This document shows, piece by piece, positions 25,444 through 35,173 of a stretch of DNA of 64,000 nucleotides (within the stretch, counting starts at the first letter, position 1; every line of letters begins with the position of its first letter). Below the pieces are notes generated by a model. That model was not told where the DNA came from. It saw only the letters and a program-made list of their open reading frames with translations, and did not search any database. Source of the stretch: SIG622 sp045600125 (GTDB lineage Bacteria; Bacillota; Clostridia; Oscillospirales; CAG-382); contig JAZRXH010000105.1 of NCBI GenBank assembly GCA_045600125.1, positions 1 through 64,000 of the forward strand. Direction: 5' to 3'. Both the position numbers and the translations under genes were made by a program.

Positions 25444-25728
25444 TCAGCCCTTGTAAGCGGCAACAGCTTCCTTGAGGGTCTTGCCTGCTGCGAAAGCGGG
25501 TCTGTAGGTTGCGGGAACGGTAATCTTAGCGCCGGTCTTGGGGTTCTTGGATTCCTTTTCCTTGCGATACTTTGCGGAGAAGGTGCCGAAGCCAACGAGC
25601 TGAATCTTGTCGTTCTTTGCCATACCTTCAGCAATGGTGCCGAATACAGCGTTTACTGCGCCTGCAGACTGTTCCTTGGTAAGTCCTGTCTTTGCTGCTA
25701 CTGCAGCGATGAGTTCTGTCTTGTTCAT
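25444..25728 (-). CDS. HU family DNA-binding protein
   Basis: The 94-residue nucleoid protein has the standard HU sequence: MNKTELIAAVAAKTGLTKEQ, the VGFGTFSAKYRKEKESKNP saddle and the arm region KTGAKITVPATYRPAFAAGK with its Pro at the DNA-intercalating tip. Start and length are as expected. It has its own promoter and terminator and is inserted in the yabN-yabO position of the sporulation block. Confidence 0.97.
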   Translation of the reverse strand: MNKTELIAAVAAKTGLTKEQSAGAVNAVFGTIAEGMAKNDKIQLVGFGTFSAKYRKEKESKNPKTGAKITVPATYRPAFAAGKTLKEAVAAYKG

Positions 25729-25766
25729 TTCAAAAATCTCCTTACTATTAAGATTTGGTTTTCTTT

Positions 25767-25795
25767 ATTATACCATTATTTGTACGGTAATTCAA
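25767..25795 (-). promoter_or_regulatory. HU promoter
   Basis: On the minus strand TTGAAT (25795-25790), 17 nt, then TATAAT (25772-25767), 39 nt before the HU start. Confidence 0.75.
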
Positions 25796-25874
25796 GAGTT
25801 TTTCAACCTTTTTGATATATTTTACAATTTCGTTAATTTTGACAGTCAAAAAATGTGAAATAGCACCAATATTA

Positions 25875-26699
25875 TCACTTTTCGTCTGCTTTAACGGCAT
25901 TCCAAAGGGAAATCATTTCCGAAATGTGACAATCCGACAAATTTTTTCCGCTTGCCTTTGCCGCCTTTTCGGTGCTTTCGAAGCGGCGGCAGAATTTTTC
26001 GTTGGCAAAATACAGCGCTTCCTCGGGGTTTATTCCGCTCAGCCTTGCCACATTCGCCACGGCAAAAAGAAGGTCGCCCAACTCCTCGGAAAGTCTTGCC
26101 TTGTTGTCGGCATTATCGGCAGCACCCGAGGTCAGTTCCTTTTCCGCCTCGACGCATTCCTCCTTCACTTTTCCGAAGGCTTCCTCGGCGTCCTTATAGG
26201 TAAAGCCCACCTTCGCCGCCTTGCTCTGGATCTTGGAGGCACGCATCAAAGCCGGGAGAGCGCCCGACACGGCGTTCACCGAATCGGCGGCGGATTTCTG
26301 TCCTTTTTCCTTTTTCTTGATCTCGTCCCAGTTCTTCAGCACCTCGGCGCTGCCGCTGACCACGGTATCCGAGAAAATATGGGGATGGCGGAGGATAAGC
26401 TTCTTGCAGATGCCGTCCGCAATGTCGTCAAGACCGAACCTGCCGTCCTCCTCGGCGATTCTCGCATGGAAGTACACCTGCAGAAGAAGATCGCCCAGCT
26501 CCTCCTTCATGATGGCGTCGCTTCCCGAGTCGATGCCCTCAATGACCTCGTAGCATTCCTCGATGAGGTTGTTACGGATGCTCTTGTGATCCTGCTCTCT
26601 GTCCCAGGGACAGCCGCCCTCGCCCCGAAGGATCTCCATGATTTCACGAAGATCCTCGCTCTTGTAGTTTTCTTTTTTCAGAAGTGTTTCGACCGACAT
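25875..26699 (-). CDS. mazG: Nucleoside triphosphate pyrophosphohydrolase MazG
   Basis: The 274-residue protein has two MazG domains, each with an EExxD-type metal site: GCPWDREQDHKSIRNNLIEECYEVIEGID with EELGDLLLQV, and a second SEELGDLLFAVANVARL. It hydrolyses (d)NTPs to monophosphates and pyrophosphate, a house-cleaning role. In Bacillus the fused YabN protein carries MazG; here the methyltransferase part is absent. ATG 26699 is chosen; a GTG three codons upstream is an alternative, and neither has an ideal Shine-Dalgarno. Confidence 0.94.
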   Translation of the reverse strand: MSVETLLKKENYKSEDLREIMEILRGEGGCPWDREQDHKSIRNNLIEECYEVIEGIDSGSDAIMKEELGDLLLQVYFHARIAEEDGRFGLDDIADGICKKLILRHPHIFSDTVVSGSAEVLKNWDEIKKKEKGQKSAADSVNAVSGALPALMRASKIQSKAAKVGFTYKDAEEAFGKVKEECVEAEKELTSGAADNADNKARLSEELGDLLFAVANVARLSGINPEEALYFANEKFCRRFESTEKAAKASGKNLSDCHISEMISLWNAVKADEK

Positions 26700-26765
26700 A
26701 ACTGACACAGCCTTTCGTTTAATTTTGTCTTAAAGAAAATATACGTCTTTATTTTCTATTCTTTT

Positions 26766-28415
26766 TCAGTCCATCGCCTTGATCTTACGAAGGACCCGGC
26801 AGAGCTTTTCGCCCTTGGGGAGCATCATGATATCCTCCTCGTTGAACGCCTTGAGGACGGCGAGAAGCACCACGTAAACCACAGCGGCGACCGCTACGGC
26901 GGCGACAAGGCAGATCCTTGCCTGCCACGTGCCGGAAAGGGAGGCAGAGGTGACCTTATCCAGAATGCGGTAGGTAAGCAGAGCCGAAGCGCCGCAGGCG
27001 GCGGCAGACACGAAGGGTTTTGCGAAAATTTTCAGAATATTCGGGAAATACCCGGTGTACTTTACCGAGAACACGGTATTCAGGGTCAGAATGGTGAGGT
27101 GGCAGAGGAGCGTACTGGCGGCGGCGCCGGCAATCCCCGCTCCCGCACGGATGAGAAGATACTCGGAAATGTACTTGACCGCCACGCCGCAGGCGGAGGA
27201 AACGATGGGCATATATTCCTTATGCCATGCCTGAAGGGTCGAGTTGGTGATCGAGATCATGGCAAGGAAGAAAATCGAGACCGATATGATCGACAGCGCT
27301 CCCGAAGCGGCACTGCTGGTGGTGAGAGAGGTACCCACGATCTCGTTTTCCCGGAACAGCGAGCGGATGATGCCCTCCGGCACACACGCCATACCGAAGG
27401 CGCAGGGAAGCGAAATGAGTGCGCCGACACGGAGAGCCGAGTCGATGGACGCTCTTGCCTTCACGGTATCCCCCGCCGCATAGGCTCCCGCAAGGTTCGG
27501 CAAGAGGCTTATGGCAATGGGATAGATGAGGGTCGGCGGCATATTGAACAGCGGGACCACCACCGACGTGTAGGCGCTGAAAAGCGAAAGCGCCGTTTCG
27601 TGCATCGTGCCCACCCTCGTCAGCGTCGTCACGATGAGGTTATTGTCCACAAAGCTCGTAAGTCCCGTGATGCAGGAGCTGACCGAGATGGGAATGCAGA
27701 TGATGATGAGCTCCCGCAGGATGCTCCGGCGGCTCCGAAGCGTTTCGGAAGGCGATTCCGGGATCGTCTCGCCCCGGCGCCTTATCATATGGTAAGCAAT
27801 GGCAAAGACGAAACTGACCACCACGCCCACCGTCACGCCGAGGATCGCATAGGCGGCAGTGACGTGCAGGGCGACTCTCGGCAGGAAGAACCATACCATG
27901 AGAAGTCCCACACAGAGCTTGGAAAAGGCTTCGATGACCTGCACGATCGCCGACAGGGTCATATCCTTTTTGCCCTGATAGTAGCCCCGGAAGGTGGAGG
28001 AAATGCAGATGAAGAAGAGGGTCGGTGCGATGGCGTACATACTGAGGTACGACTCGGCAATGTCGATTTTTGCGGCATAGCGCCTTGCAAAAATCAGCAT
28101 GATCGACATGGCGATAAAGCCGACCGCTGCGAAGGCGGGCACCGCCACGCCGAGGATGCGCCGCGATTCCTTGCCGCTCCCCTTTTCCTCCGACGCCGCC
28201 ACCATGCGTGAAATGGCGACCGGGATGCCGGTGGTGGAGATCAGATAGATCGTCACATAGAAGTTATAGGCGGCGTTGAAGTACGCCATGCCGTCCCCCA
28301 GCATTCCGTACATGGGGATGCGGTAAACGGCGCCGATGAGCTTTACGAGGATATTGGACACCATCAGAACGAGAGCGCCCAGAAGAAGGTTCTGTCCCTT
28401 ACTGCTTTTTTTCAA
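26766..28415 (-). CDS. SpoVB/MurJ-like polysaccharide flippase (MOP superfamily)
   Basis: The protein has about 549 residues and 14 predicted membrane helices. The N-terminus LVLMVSNILVKLIGAVYRIPMYGMLGDGMAYFNAAYNFYV and the STTGIPVAISRMVA segment are typical of SpoVB/YabM flippases that move lipid-linked glycans. The frame is open to 28472. TTG 28415 is preferred because the conserved part begins there and AAAGGA lies upstream at long spacing, but the start is uncertain. It is first of the yabM-like order leading to mazG and the yab genes. Confidence 0.9.
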   Translation of the reverse strand: MKKSSKGQNLLLGALVLMVSNILVKLIGAVYRIPMYGMLGDGMAYFNAAYNFYVTIYLISTTGIPVAISRMVAASEEKGSGKESRRILGVAVPAFAAVGFIAMSIMLIFARRYAAKIDIAESYLSMYAIAPTLFFICISSTFRGYYQGKKDMTLSAIVQVIEAFSKLCVGLLMVWFFLPRVALHVTAAYAILGVTVGVVVSFVFAIAYHMIRRRGETIPESPSETLRSRRSILRELIIICIPISVSSCITGLTSFVDNNLIVTTLTRVGTMHETALSLFSAYTSVVVPLFNMPPTLIYPIAISLLPNLAGAYAAGDTVKARASIDSALRVGALISLPCAFGMACVPEGIIRSLFRENEIVGTSLTTSSAASGALSIISVSIFFLAMISITNSTLQAWHKEYMPIVSSACGVAVKYISEYLLIRAGAGIAGAAASTLLCHLTILTLNTVFSVKYTGYFPNILKIFAKPFVSAAACGASALLTYRILDKVTSASLSGTWQARICLVAAVAVAAVVYVVLLAVLKAFNEEDIMMLPKGEKLCRVLRKIKAMD

Positions 28416-28475
28416 AATATCAAGACCGTCCTTTCGTGACAAGAAACGCCGCTTTTCCTGCGGCACGGGCAAAAC

Positions 28476-29960
28476 TCAAAGCGCCCGGAAATGCTCGGCG
28501 TAGAAGCTCCGCACCCGCTCGGTATCAAGCCCGGTGCCGTTCTCCCCGAGGTATTCGTAGGGATATTTCTGATTGAAGAGCCGCTCGATTTTCGTGCGGT
28601 CGGGAGAAACCAGCTTTGTCACCGCTCCCGCTCCCGCCGAGAACACCGAGTGGAATTCCTCCATCATGACGATGTTGTAGAAGCATTCCTTCCCCGCCTT
28701 TGCGTAGCCGGTGTTTTCAAGGTTCCCCACGGTGTTTTTCTGCCGATACAGATAGTACGGACCGTAGCCGGCGCCGGCAAGCTCTTTTTCCGCAAAGTCC
28801 AGCATTTTCCGCACCGGGATCCCGGCACGGAGAAGGTCGTATTCCTTATCGGCTTTCAGATCCGAGGACTTTTTCAGCGTCAGCGAGTGTACCGTCACGT
28901 TCTCGGGTCCTGCGTCGATGACACGGCAAAGGCTGTTCTCGAAGCTCTCCACCGACTCCCCGGGAAGTCCGGCGATAAGGTCGGTGTTGATGCTGTCAAA
29001 GCCTGCTTTCCGGGCGATCTCCATCTTTTCGAGATAGTCCGCAAAGGTATGCTGTCTTCCTACGTTCCGCAGTACCTCGTCGTTGGCGGTCTGGGTGTTG
29101 ATGCTGATCCTGCCAACGCCATAGGAGCGCAGGACACGGAGCTTTTCCTTTGTCACCGTGTCCGGTCTTCCCGCCTCGAAGGTGAATTCGGTGTCCTTCG
29201 TGAAGGAAAACAGCGAGGTGACTTTTCCGAGAAGAAACTCTGTCTGCTCTGCCGTCAGGACCGACGGCGTTCCGCCTCCCACGTAGACCGAGGACAGCGA
29301 AAGCCCCAGCTCCGACGTCGTTCTTGCCACCGTTTCAAGATCGGCGGCAAGGCGTACAAGATAGTCCGGGATCATCGCCAATAAGCGCTTTGTGGAGGTG
29401 GACACGAAGGAGCAGTAATGGCACCTTGTGGGACAGAAGGGAATCGAAAGATAGAGGCTGAAGCTCTTCTTTTCAAGGCTGTGCAGGAGCGATCTTTCCT
29501 TTTCGGCGATCGTCAGAAGCACCGAAGCCTTGCTTTCCTCCATGCCGTAGAGTTCGGTGAAAATGCCGAGGACCTCTTCTGCGGAATATCCTTTTTCAAG
29601 ATAAGAGAGCACCAGCTTTGCCGGGCGGATCCCCGTCATGATGCCGAAGGGAGACCGCACGCCGTAGATCCTTTCGGCACAGTCGAGAAAGGCTCTGCCG
29701 GAGGCTACCTTGGCAAGGTCGATGCCGTCGGGGACGTTTCCGGAAAGATCGAAGGAGCACTCGGCTTCCTCGCACTTTCCCTCATCCGAAAGACGGATAA
29801 GGGCAGAGACGCTTTCCGTGTCCTTTTGTACCCTTGCAAAAAGCTCTGCCTCAGAGCTGTCGCTTTTGCCGAAGCTCTCGCAGGGACGGTACAGAAGCAC
29901 CAGATTCTGCAGATAGGAATCGCTCATGTTCGGGATATTGGTTTCAAGCTGAATTTTCAT
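28476..29960 (-). CDS. hemZ: Oxygen-independent coproporphyrinogen dehydrogenase HemZ
   Basis: The 494-residue radical SAM protein has the cluster motif CPTRCHYC (C176, C180, C183), GGGTPSVL and the HemN-like region GRISINTQTANDEVL with GLPGESVESFENSLC. The N-terminal 160 residues match HemZ rather than HemN. HemZ homologues decarboxylate coproporphyrinogen III without oxygen, or serve as heme chaperones. No other heme gene is near. ATG 29960 aligns with the family N-terminus (MKIQLE); an ATG six codons upstream has no better ribosome site. Confidence 0.92.
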   Translation of the reverse strand: MKIQLETNIPNMSDSYLQNLVLLYRPCESFGKSDSSEAELFARVQKDTESVSALIRLSDEGKCEEAECSFDLSGNVPDGIDLAKVASGRAFLDCAERIYGVRSPFGIMTGIRPAKLVLSYLEKGYSAEEVLGIFTELYGMEESKASVLLTIAEKERSLLHSLEKKSFSLYLSIPFCPTRCHYCSFVSTSTKRLLAMIPDYLVRLAADLETVARTTSELGLSLSSVYVGGGTPSVLTAEQTEFLLGKVTSLFSFTKDTEFTFEAGRPDTVTKEKLRVLRSYGVGRISINTQTANDEVLRNVGRQHTFADYLEKMEIARKAGFDSINTDLIAGLPGESVESFENSLCRVIDAGPENVTVHSLTLKKSSDLKADKEYDLLRAGIPVRKMLDFAEKELAGAGYGPYYLYRQKNTVGNLENTGYAKAGKECFYNIVMMEEFHSVFSAGAGAVTKLVSPDRTKIERLFNQKYPYEYLGENGTGLDTERVRSFYAEHFRAL

Positions 29961-30078
29961 GTTATACGTTTCACCCATACGGGAATTTATGCAAAGCCTT
30001 CGCCGATTATTTGCCTCGGAGGAAAAAAACCTTGCAATGCAAAACAGCGCACACTTTGCACGATTCTCTTTCCCGTTC

Positions 30079-30552
30079 TTATTTCTTTTTCAGATCGCCG
30101 GAGTCGATGACGAGGGTGATGGGGCCGTTGTTATCGACCGTCACCTGCATGTGCTCACCGAAAACGCCGGTCACGGTGTGGAGTCCGTGGACAAGGCGAA
30201 GTCTTTCCACGAACGCCTCGTAGAGGGCGCTTGCCTCGGCGGGCGACGCCGCACCGAAGAAGTCGGGACGGTTCCCGTGGGAGCAGCTGCCGCAAAGGGT
30301 GAAGTTGGACACCACCATGACGCCCACGTCCTCTCCCCGCTCTTTCAGCTGTCCGAGGGACAGGTTCATCTTATCGTTCTCGTCGGTGAAGATGCGCAGC
30401 TTTGCCACCTTGTCGCAGAGGACCTCCATATCCTTTTCGGTATCCCCCTGCGCCACGCCGAGAAACACGGTAAAGCCCGTGCCTATTTTCGAGTATTCTT
30501 CGCCGCCGATCACCATCCGGCAGCTGCTGACACGCTGTACGACTGCTTTCAT
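30079..30552 (-). CDS. dtd: D-aminoacyl-tRNA deacylase
   Basis: The 157-residue protein removes D-amino acids (and Gly from tRNA-Ala) to proofread translation. Dtd motifs are present: MKAVVQRVSSCRMVIGG at the N-terminus, the SxFTL active-site strand as VVSNFTLCG, and the NGPITL cross-subunit Gly-cisPro motif near the C-terminus. The common SQFTL Gln is Asn here, a mild variation. It is 81 nt downstream of rel, the usual Bacillota neighbour. Confidence 0.95.
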   Translation of the reverse strand: MKAVVQRVSSCRMVIGGEEYSKIGTGFTVFLGVAQGDTEKDMEVLCDKVAKLRIFTDENDKMNLSLGQLKERGEDVGVMVVSNFTLCGSCSHGNRPDFFGAASPAEASALYEAFVERLRLVHGLHTVTGVFGEHMQVTVDNNGPITLVIDSGDLKKK

Positions 30553-30633
30553 ATGCTTCCTTATTCATTGCCGACGCCGATGATTCAGCGCCGTTCCTTT
30601 CGTTTTCCTGCTTCTTTCGGCACCGGTCAAGCC

Positions 30634-32874
30634 TCAGGAGAAGCCTCTCTGTACCGCTACCACGTCACGGATCTTTTTGATCTTCTGTACGATGGCGGCG
30701 ACGTGCTCGGTGCTCTTGGTGGTTATGGTCAGATTGATGATGAGGTTATCGCTGCCGGAGAACTTGGTGCTGAGGGCGTGTACCGGCACGTGAAGCTCGT
30801 CGAAGAGGTCGGTAATGGCGCTGATGACCTTGAGGGAGTTGTTGGCATACACCGTAAGAAGAGCCTCGAAGCCCCGGTTGCGCTCGGCGTTCTCGATGGC
30901 GCTTCTCGCCCAGCGGACGCTGATCCATCTGTCCTTCTCCTCTTCCCTGCCGAGTCCCGCCCTGGCGTTGGGGCAGTCGTATTTATGCACCGAAACACCG
31001 AAGCCTCTCGTTACGAAGCCGATGATACGGTCACCGGGAAGCGGATTGCAGCACTTGGCGAAGCGCACCTGACAGTTGTCGATGCTGTCCACCACCACGC
31101 TCTGGGTCGCCGTCTGCTCTTTTTCCTTCTGTCTTGTCTTTTCCTGCGCCCTGATCTTTTCGAGATTCTGCGAGTCGATGACCTTCTGCTGTGCCTCGGA
31201 GATCTCCTGCGCCTTGACCACACGGTCGAATTCATCCCGGAGTCTTCCGGCATACTTGGAGACCGAAACACCGCCGTAGCCGATGTTGTTATAGAAATCG
31301 TCCTCGGTGGGAATGCCGAGACGCTTTGCAACGGCGGCGACCACCTCGTTCCTCTGCTGTTCGGTGTAGGCTCTGCCGTAGCGCTTGAATTCGCGGTCGA
31401 TCTCGCTCTTGCCTTCGATGATGTTCTCGTCCCGCTTTTCCTTCTTGAACCACTGGCGGATCTTGTTCTTCGCCTCGGCGGACTTGACGATCTTCAGCCA
31501 GTCACGACTGGGTCCCTTCGACGCCGAGGAGGTGATAACGTCCACGATCTGTCCCGTTTCAAGGGGGGTGTCGATGGGCACGATCATGCCGTTGACCTTG
31601 GCTCCCACCATGGAATTGCCCACGGCGGAGTGGATGCTGTACGCAAAGTCGATGGGGGTCGCTCCGTTGGGAAGCGTCACCACGTCGCCCTTCGGGGTAA
31701 AGACAAAGGTCTCGTCCTCAAAGATGTCGATCTTCAGGGGACGGAGAAAGTCGTCCGCATCGTCGGTCTCGGAGCCGTTTTCAAGGAGCGTCCGTATCCA
31801 GTGCAGCTTCTGGGCGATGTTTTCCTTATCGGCGTCGCCGGACTTATATTTCCAATGCGCCGCAATACCGTATTCCGCCACCTCGTGCATCTCGTGGGTA
31901 CGGATCTGCACTTCAAAGGGAATACCGTGCCTGCCCACCACGGTGGTATGCAGAGAACGGTAGTTATTGGGCTTCGGGGTGGATATATAATCCTTGAAGC
32001 GTCCGGGGATCAGATGGAAATTCTCGTGGATAACGCCGAGGACGGTATAGCAGTCGATCTCGGTGTCCACGATGATCCGCATGGCGTAGAAGTCGTAGAT
32101 CTCGTCGAAGCTCTTGTTCTGATTGTACATCTTCTTGTAGATCGAATAGATCGACTTGACACGTCCCGAGATTTCGAACTTCAGATTCATTTCGTCAAGC
32201 TTTTCGACCACCTGCATCTGGGCGTTTTCAAGGAAGTTCTTGTTTTCGCCGTAGCGGTGCTCGATGTCGTTCTTTACCTCGTCGTAGCCTACCGGGTCGA
32301 GGTACCGGAGCGCCAGATTTTCCAGCTCGGTCTTGATTTTCCGGACGCCGAGCCGGTGAGCGAGCGGCGCATAGACGTGCATGGTCTCGAGGGCGATCTG
32401 TCTTTGTCTGTCCTCGGATTTTGCCGCAAGGGTACGCATATTGTGGAGGCGGTCGCAGAGCTTTACAAAAATGACACGGATGTCCTTGGACATGGCAAGG
32501 AACATCTTCCGCAGGTTCTCGATGCTCTCATCCTCTTTTTCCTCAAAGACGATGCCCTGCAGCTTGGTAAGACCTTTAACCAGTTCGAGTACGTCTTCGC
32601 CGAAGGTTTTTCCGATGTATTCGGGCTCTACCTTGTCCTTGCAGTCCTCCAGCGTGTCGTGCAGAAGGGCGGCGCACACCGAGTCGCTGTCCATGCCCAG
32701 CTGAGCCGTGAGGATCGCCACGGCGACGGGATGGCAGATGTAGGGCTCACCGGATTTGCGCATTTGCCCCTCGTGGAGGTAGGCGGCATATTCGTATGCC
32801 TTCTTTATTTTCTCAAAATCGTATTTGCGGCTTGTGGCTTCAAGACCGCTCATCAGTTGTTCGTAATAATCCAT
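30634..32874 (-). CDS. rel: Bifunctional (p)ppGpp synthetase/hydrolase Rel
   Basis: The 746-residue protein has the full Rel layout: an HD hydrolase with H48, H72-D73 and E76-D77 (HDTLED intact, so hydrolysis is expected), the synthetase (about 230-370, RVKSIYSIYKKM, YRSLHTTV), TGS (about 395-455, FVFTPKGDVVTLPNGATPIDFAY), a zinc-finger region with CQVRFAKCCNPLPGD, and a C-terminal ACT/RRM. It makes and degrades (p)ppGpp on the ribosome under starvation. Length is normal. It lies between recJ and dtd. Confidence 0.96.
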   Translation of the reverse strand: MDYYEQLMSGLEATSRKYDFEKIKKAYEYAAYLHEGQMRKSGEPYICHPVAVAILTAQLGMDSDSVCAALLHDTLEDCKDKVEPEYIGKTFGEDVLELVKGLTKLQGIVFEEKEDESIENLRKMFLAMSKDIRVIFVKLCDRLHNMRTLAAKSEDRQRQIALETMHVYAPLAHRLGVRKIKTELENLALRYLDPVGYDEVKNDIEHRYGENKNFLENAQMQVVEKLDEMNLKFEISGRVKSIYSIYKKMYNQNKSFDEIYDFYAMRIIVDTEIDCYTVLGVIHENFHLIPGRFKDYISTPKPNNYRSLHTTVVGRHGIPFEVQIRTHEMHEVAEYGIAAHWKYKSGDADKENIAQKLHWIRTLLENGSETDDADDFLRPLKIDIFEDETFVFTPKGDVVTLPNGATPIDFAYSIHSAVGNSMVGAKVNGMIVPIDTPLETGQIVDVITSSASKGPSRDWLKIVKSAEAKNKIRQWFKKEKRDENIIEGKSEIDREFKRYGRAYTEQQRNEVVAAVAKRLGIPTEDDFYNNIGYGGVSVSKYAGRLRDEFDRVVKAQEISEAQQKVIDSQNLEKIRAQEKTRQKEKEQTATQSVVVDSIDNCQVRFAKCCNPLPGDRIIGFVTRGFGVSVHKYDCPNARAGLGREEEKDRWISVRWARSAIENAERNRGFEALLTVYANNSLKVISAITDLFDELHVPVHALSTKFSGSDNLIINLTITTKSTEHVAAIVQKIKKIRDVVAVQRGFS

Positions 32875-32948
32875 GAAAACGATGCTTCCTTAATTTCATT
32901 TTTCGTTATGCTGCTTTGTGCCGTGACTTTTCGGATTTTCCACACCCG

Positions 32949-35078
32949 TCACACGGCGCTTTTTGCCTCCGCTTCTTCGCCGGGATTTCCCCGGAGCGCC
33001 GAAAGAACGGACGAGGATTCGATGTCCACCTTACCGTTTACCCTGCAAAGGCTCAGCCTTACCACCATTTCGTCCGTGCGGTGGAGCCTGCAAAGGCCGA
33101 GCTGTGCAAACACGTCGAGGACGGCGCCGAGCACCGGTGCCGCAACGTGGGTGCCGATCTGCTCCGAAACGTCTTCGGCGGCAAAATAGAGGTTCCGCTC
33201 GGGCTTCCAATAGCCTTCGTTGTCCCGGATGCTCCGGTATATTTTCCGGCAAAGCTCCACCGAGGGTGCCGAGGCAGCATGATGTCCCTCCAGCATTTCC
33301 CGATAGAACAGACGCTGAAGCTCGCAGTTAGAGGCGTCCAGCTTGCACATCCGTATGTCTTTGATGATAAGCTGCGGGTTCCTTTCGCCCCGGAATTCGT
33401 TCGCTTCAAGGCTGTAGAGGATATCCACCGTCCTTGTTTTCGGGAGGACGAAATCGTCGGGGCAGAAGTTGAAATATACGCCCGTCATTTCCACGCCGTC
33501 CTTTGACAGAAGGAGCTTTGTGTGCTTATTCTGTCCGAGGGAAATGACGTCGCAGACCTTCACGTCCCGCATATACAGCGTAGGCACCGGATTCCCCGCT
33601 CCGAAGGGCTCGAGGGAAGCGATTGCCTCGCACATCTCGAGAGTGATATCCGCCGGGGTCGTTTCGGCATCTGCGTCGATGCAGCCGCCCCGTACCTCTT
33701 CGGTGATGAAGTTCCTTGCATATTCATTGATCTGTTTTCTGAATTCCGCAATATTCCCGGCGGGAAGGGTCAGACCCGCCGCCAGCTCGTGACCGCCGTG
33801 CCTTGTGAGGAGCTCCCGGCAGGAGTGGATCGCTTCGTTGATGTTGAAGCCCTTGATGCTCCGTGCCGAGCCCTTGCCGACGTCTCCGTCAAGGCTTATG
33901 AGGATCGCCGGGAGTCCGTATTTCTCCGTCAGCTTCGACGCCACGATCCCCACGACGCCCTGATGCCAGTTCTCCCCCGCCACAACAAACACACGGTCGT
34001 CGAGGTAGGACGGGTCGGCGTCGATCCTGGCAGATGCGTCGTTATATATTTCCGATTCGATATGCTGTCTTTCCCGGTTTAGGCGGCAAAGCTCCCCGGC
34101 GATCGGGTAGGCTTCGTCGTAGCTTTTTGCCGTAAGAAGCTCCACGGCTCTGTCCACGTTGCCGATCCGTCCGGCGGCATTGAGCCTCGGAGCGATATGG
34201 AAGCCTATCGAGGAAGCGGTGATCTTCCGCTCGACCGGCTTGTTCTTCTCGGTATACGCCTCGTCAAGAAGGGCGATTACGCCGGTATTGGAGCCCTTTC
34301 CGAGGCAGGCAAGTCCCTTCGTCACGATTTTCCGGTTCTCGTCAAAAAGAGGCATCACGTCCGCCACCGTGCCGAGGGTGACAAGGTCGATCTTGTCCCT
34401 GAGGAATGCTTCGTCCGGGTCTTTCCCGGTCAGCGTCTTATGGAGAGCGCACACCAGCTTGAAGGCTACGCCCACACCCGACAGAGCGTCAAAGGGATAG
34501 CGGTTGTCCGCTCTCTTCGGGTCGATAACGGCACAGCACCCGGGCAGAAGCTCGTGGCATTCGTGATGGTCGGTGACCACTACGTCGATGCCGAGCTCCG
34601 AGGCATATGCGATCTCCGCATTGGCGGTGATGCCGTTGTCCACCGTGATGATGAGTCCGATACCCCTGTCCGCAAGGCTCTTCACCGCCGCCGCATTCAT
34701 GCCGTAGCCCTCGGTAAGGCGCTTGGGTATGTAGTAGCTCACGTCCGCTCCGAGGCTGCGCAGATAGCCGTACATCAGCGAGGTGGCGGTGATACCGTCC
34801 ACGTCGTAGTCGCCGTATACGCAGATCTTTTCCCGCTTTTCGACAGCCTCCTTCACCCGGGCACAGCCCTTGTCCATATCGGGAAGAAGCAGCGGATCGT
34901 ACAGAAACAGCTCCTCGCCGGACAAGAACCACCGGGCGTCCGGTACGTTTTTAAGACCCCTTTCCAGAAGGATCTCGGCGATGACCTCGGGCACCCCGAG
35001 TCCCGTGCAGAGCTTCTGCACAAGATCCGGGTCGGGATGTGGTAATTTCCATTGTTTTGCGCGGCAAAATAAAGTCAT
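32949..35078 (-). CDS. recJ: Single-stranded-DNA-specific exonuclease RecJ
   Basis: The 709-residue protein is a 5'-3' ssDNA exonuclease. DHH-family metal motifs: GDYDVDG (residues 89-95), ITVDNGI (D147), TDHH (169-172) and the DHHA1 part with GKGSARSIKGFNI and RHGGHELAAGL. An OB fold follows (about 450-560), then a C-terminal extension of about 150 residues found in Bacillota RecJ. ATG 35078 has GGGAGA upstream; the frame is open 13 codons further. Confidence 0.95.
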   Translation of the reverse strand: MTLFCRAKQWKLPHPDPDLVQKLCTGLGVPEVIAEILLERGLKNVPDARWFLSGEELFLYDPLLLPDMDKGCARVKEAVEKREKICVYGDYDVDGITATSLMYGYLRSLGADVSYYIPKRLTEGYGMNAAAVKSLADRGIGLIITVDNGITANAEIAYASELGIDVVVTDHHECHELLPGCCAVIDPKRADNRYPFDALSGVGVAFKLVCALHKTLTGKDPDEAFLRDKIDLVTLGTVADVMPLFDENRKIVTKGLACLGKGSNTGVIALLDEAYTEKNKPVERKITASSIGFHIAPRLNAAGRIGNVDRAVELLTAKSYDEAYPIAGELCRLNRERQHIESEIYNDASARIDADPSYLDDRVFVVAGENWHQGVVGIVASKLTEKYGLPAILISLDGDVGKGSARSIKGFNINEAIHSCRELLTRHGGHELAAGLTLPAGNIAEFRKQINEYARNFITEEVRGGCIDADAETTPADITLEMCEAIASLEPFGAGNPVPTLYMRDVKVCDVISLGQNKHTKLLLSKDGVEMTGVYFNFCPDDFVLPKTRTVDILYSLEANEFRGERNPQLIIKDIRMCKLDASNCELQRLFYREMLEGHHAASAPSVELCRKIYRSIRDNEGYWKPERNLYFAAEDVSEQIGTHVAAPVLGAVLDVFAQLGLCRLHRTDEMVVRLSLCRVNGKVDIESSSVLSALRGNPGEEAEAKSAV

Positions 35079-35173
35079 ATATCGTAATTCTCCCAAACAG
35101 TCGTATTTAATGCCCATCCAGACAGAGGGCAGCTTATTTCCCGTATACGGAGCGGAAAAAGCAGAGCTTCCGC

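Noticed and set aside
29959..33189. A plus-strand open frame of over 1,000 codons opposite hemZ, dtd, rel and recJ
   Set aside because: It is antisense to strongly supported genes, has no recognisable domain, and arises from the codon bias of the minus-strand genes.
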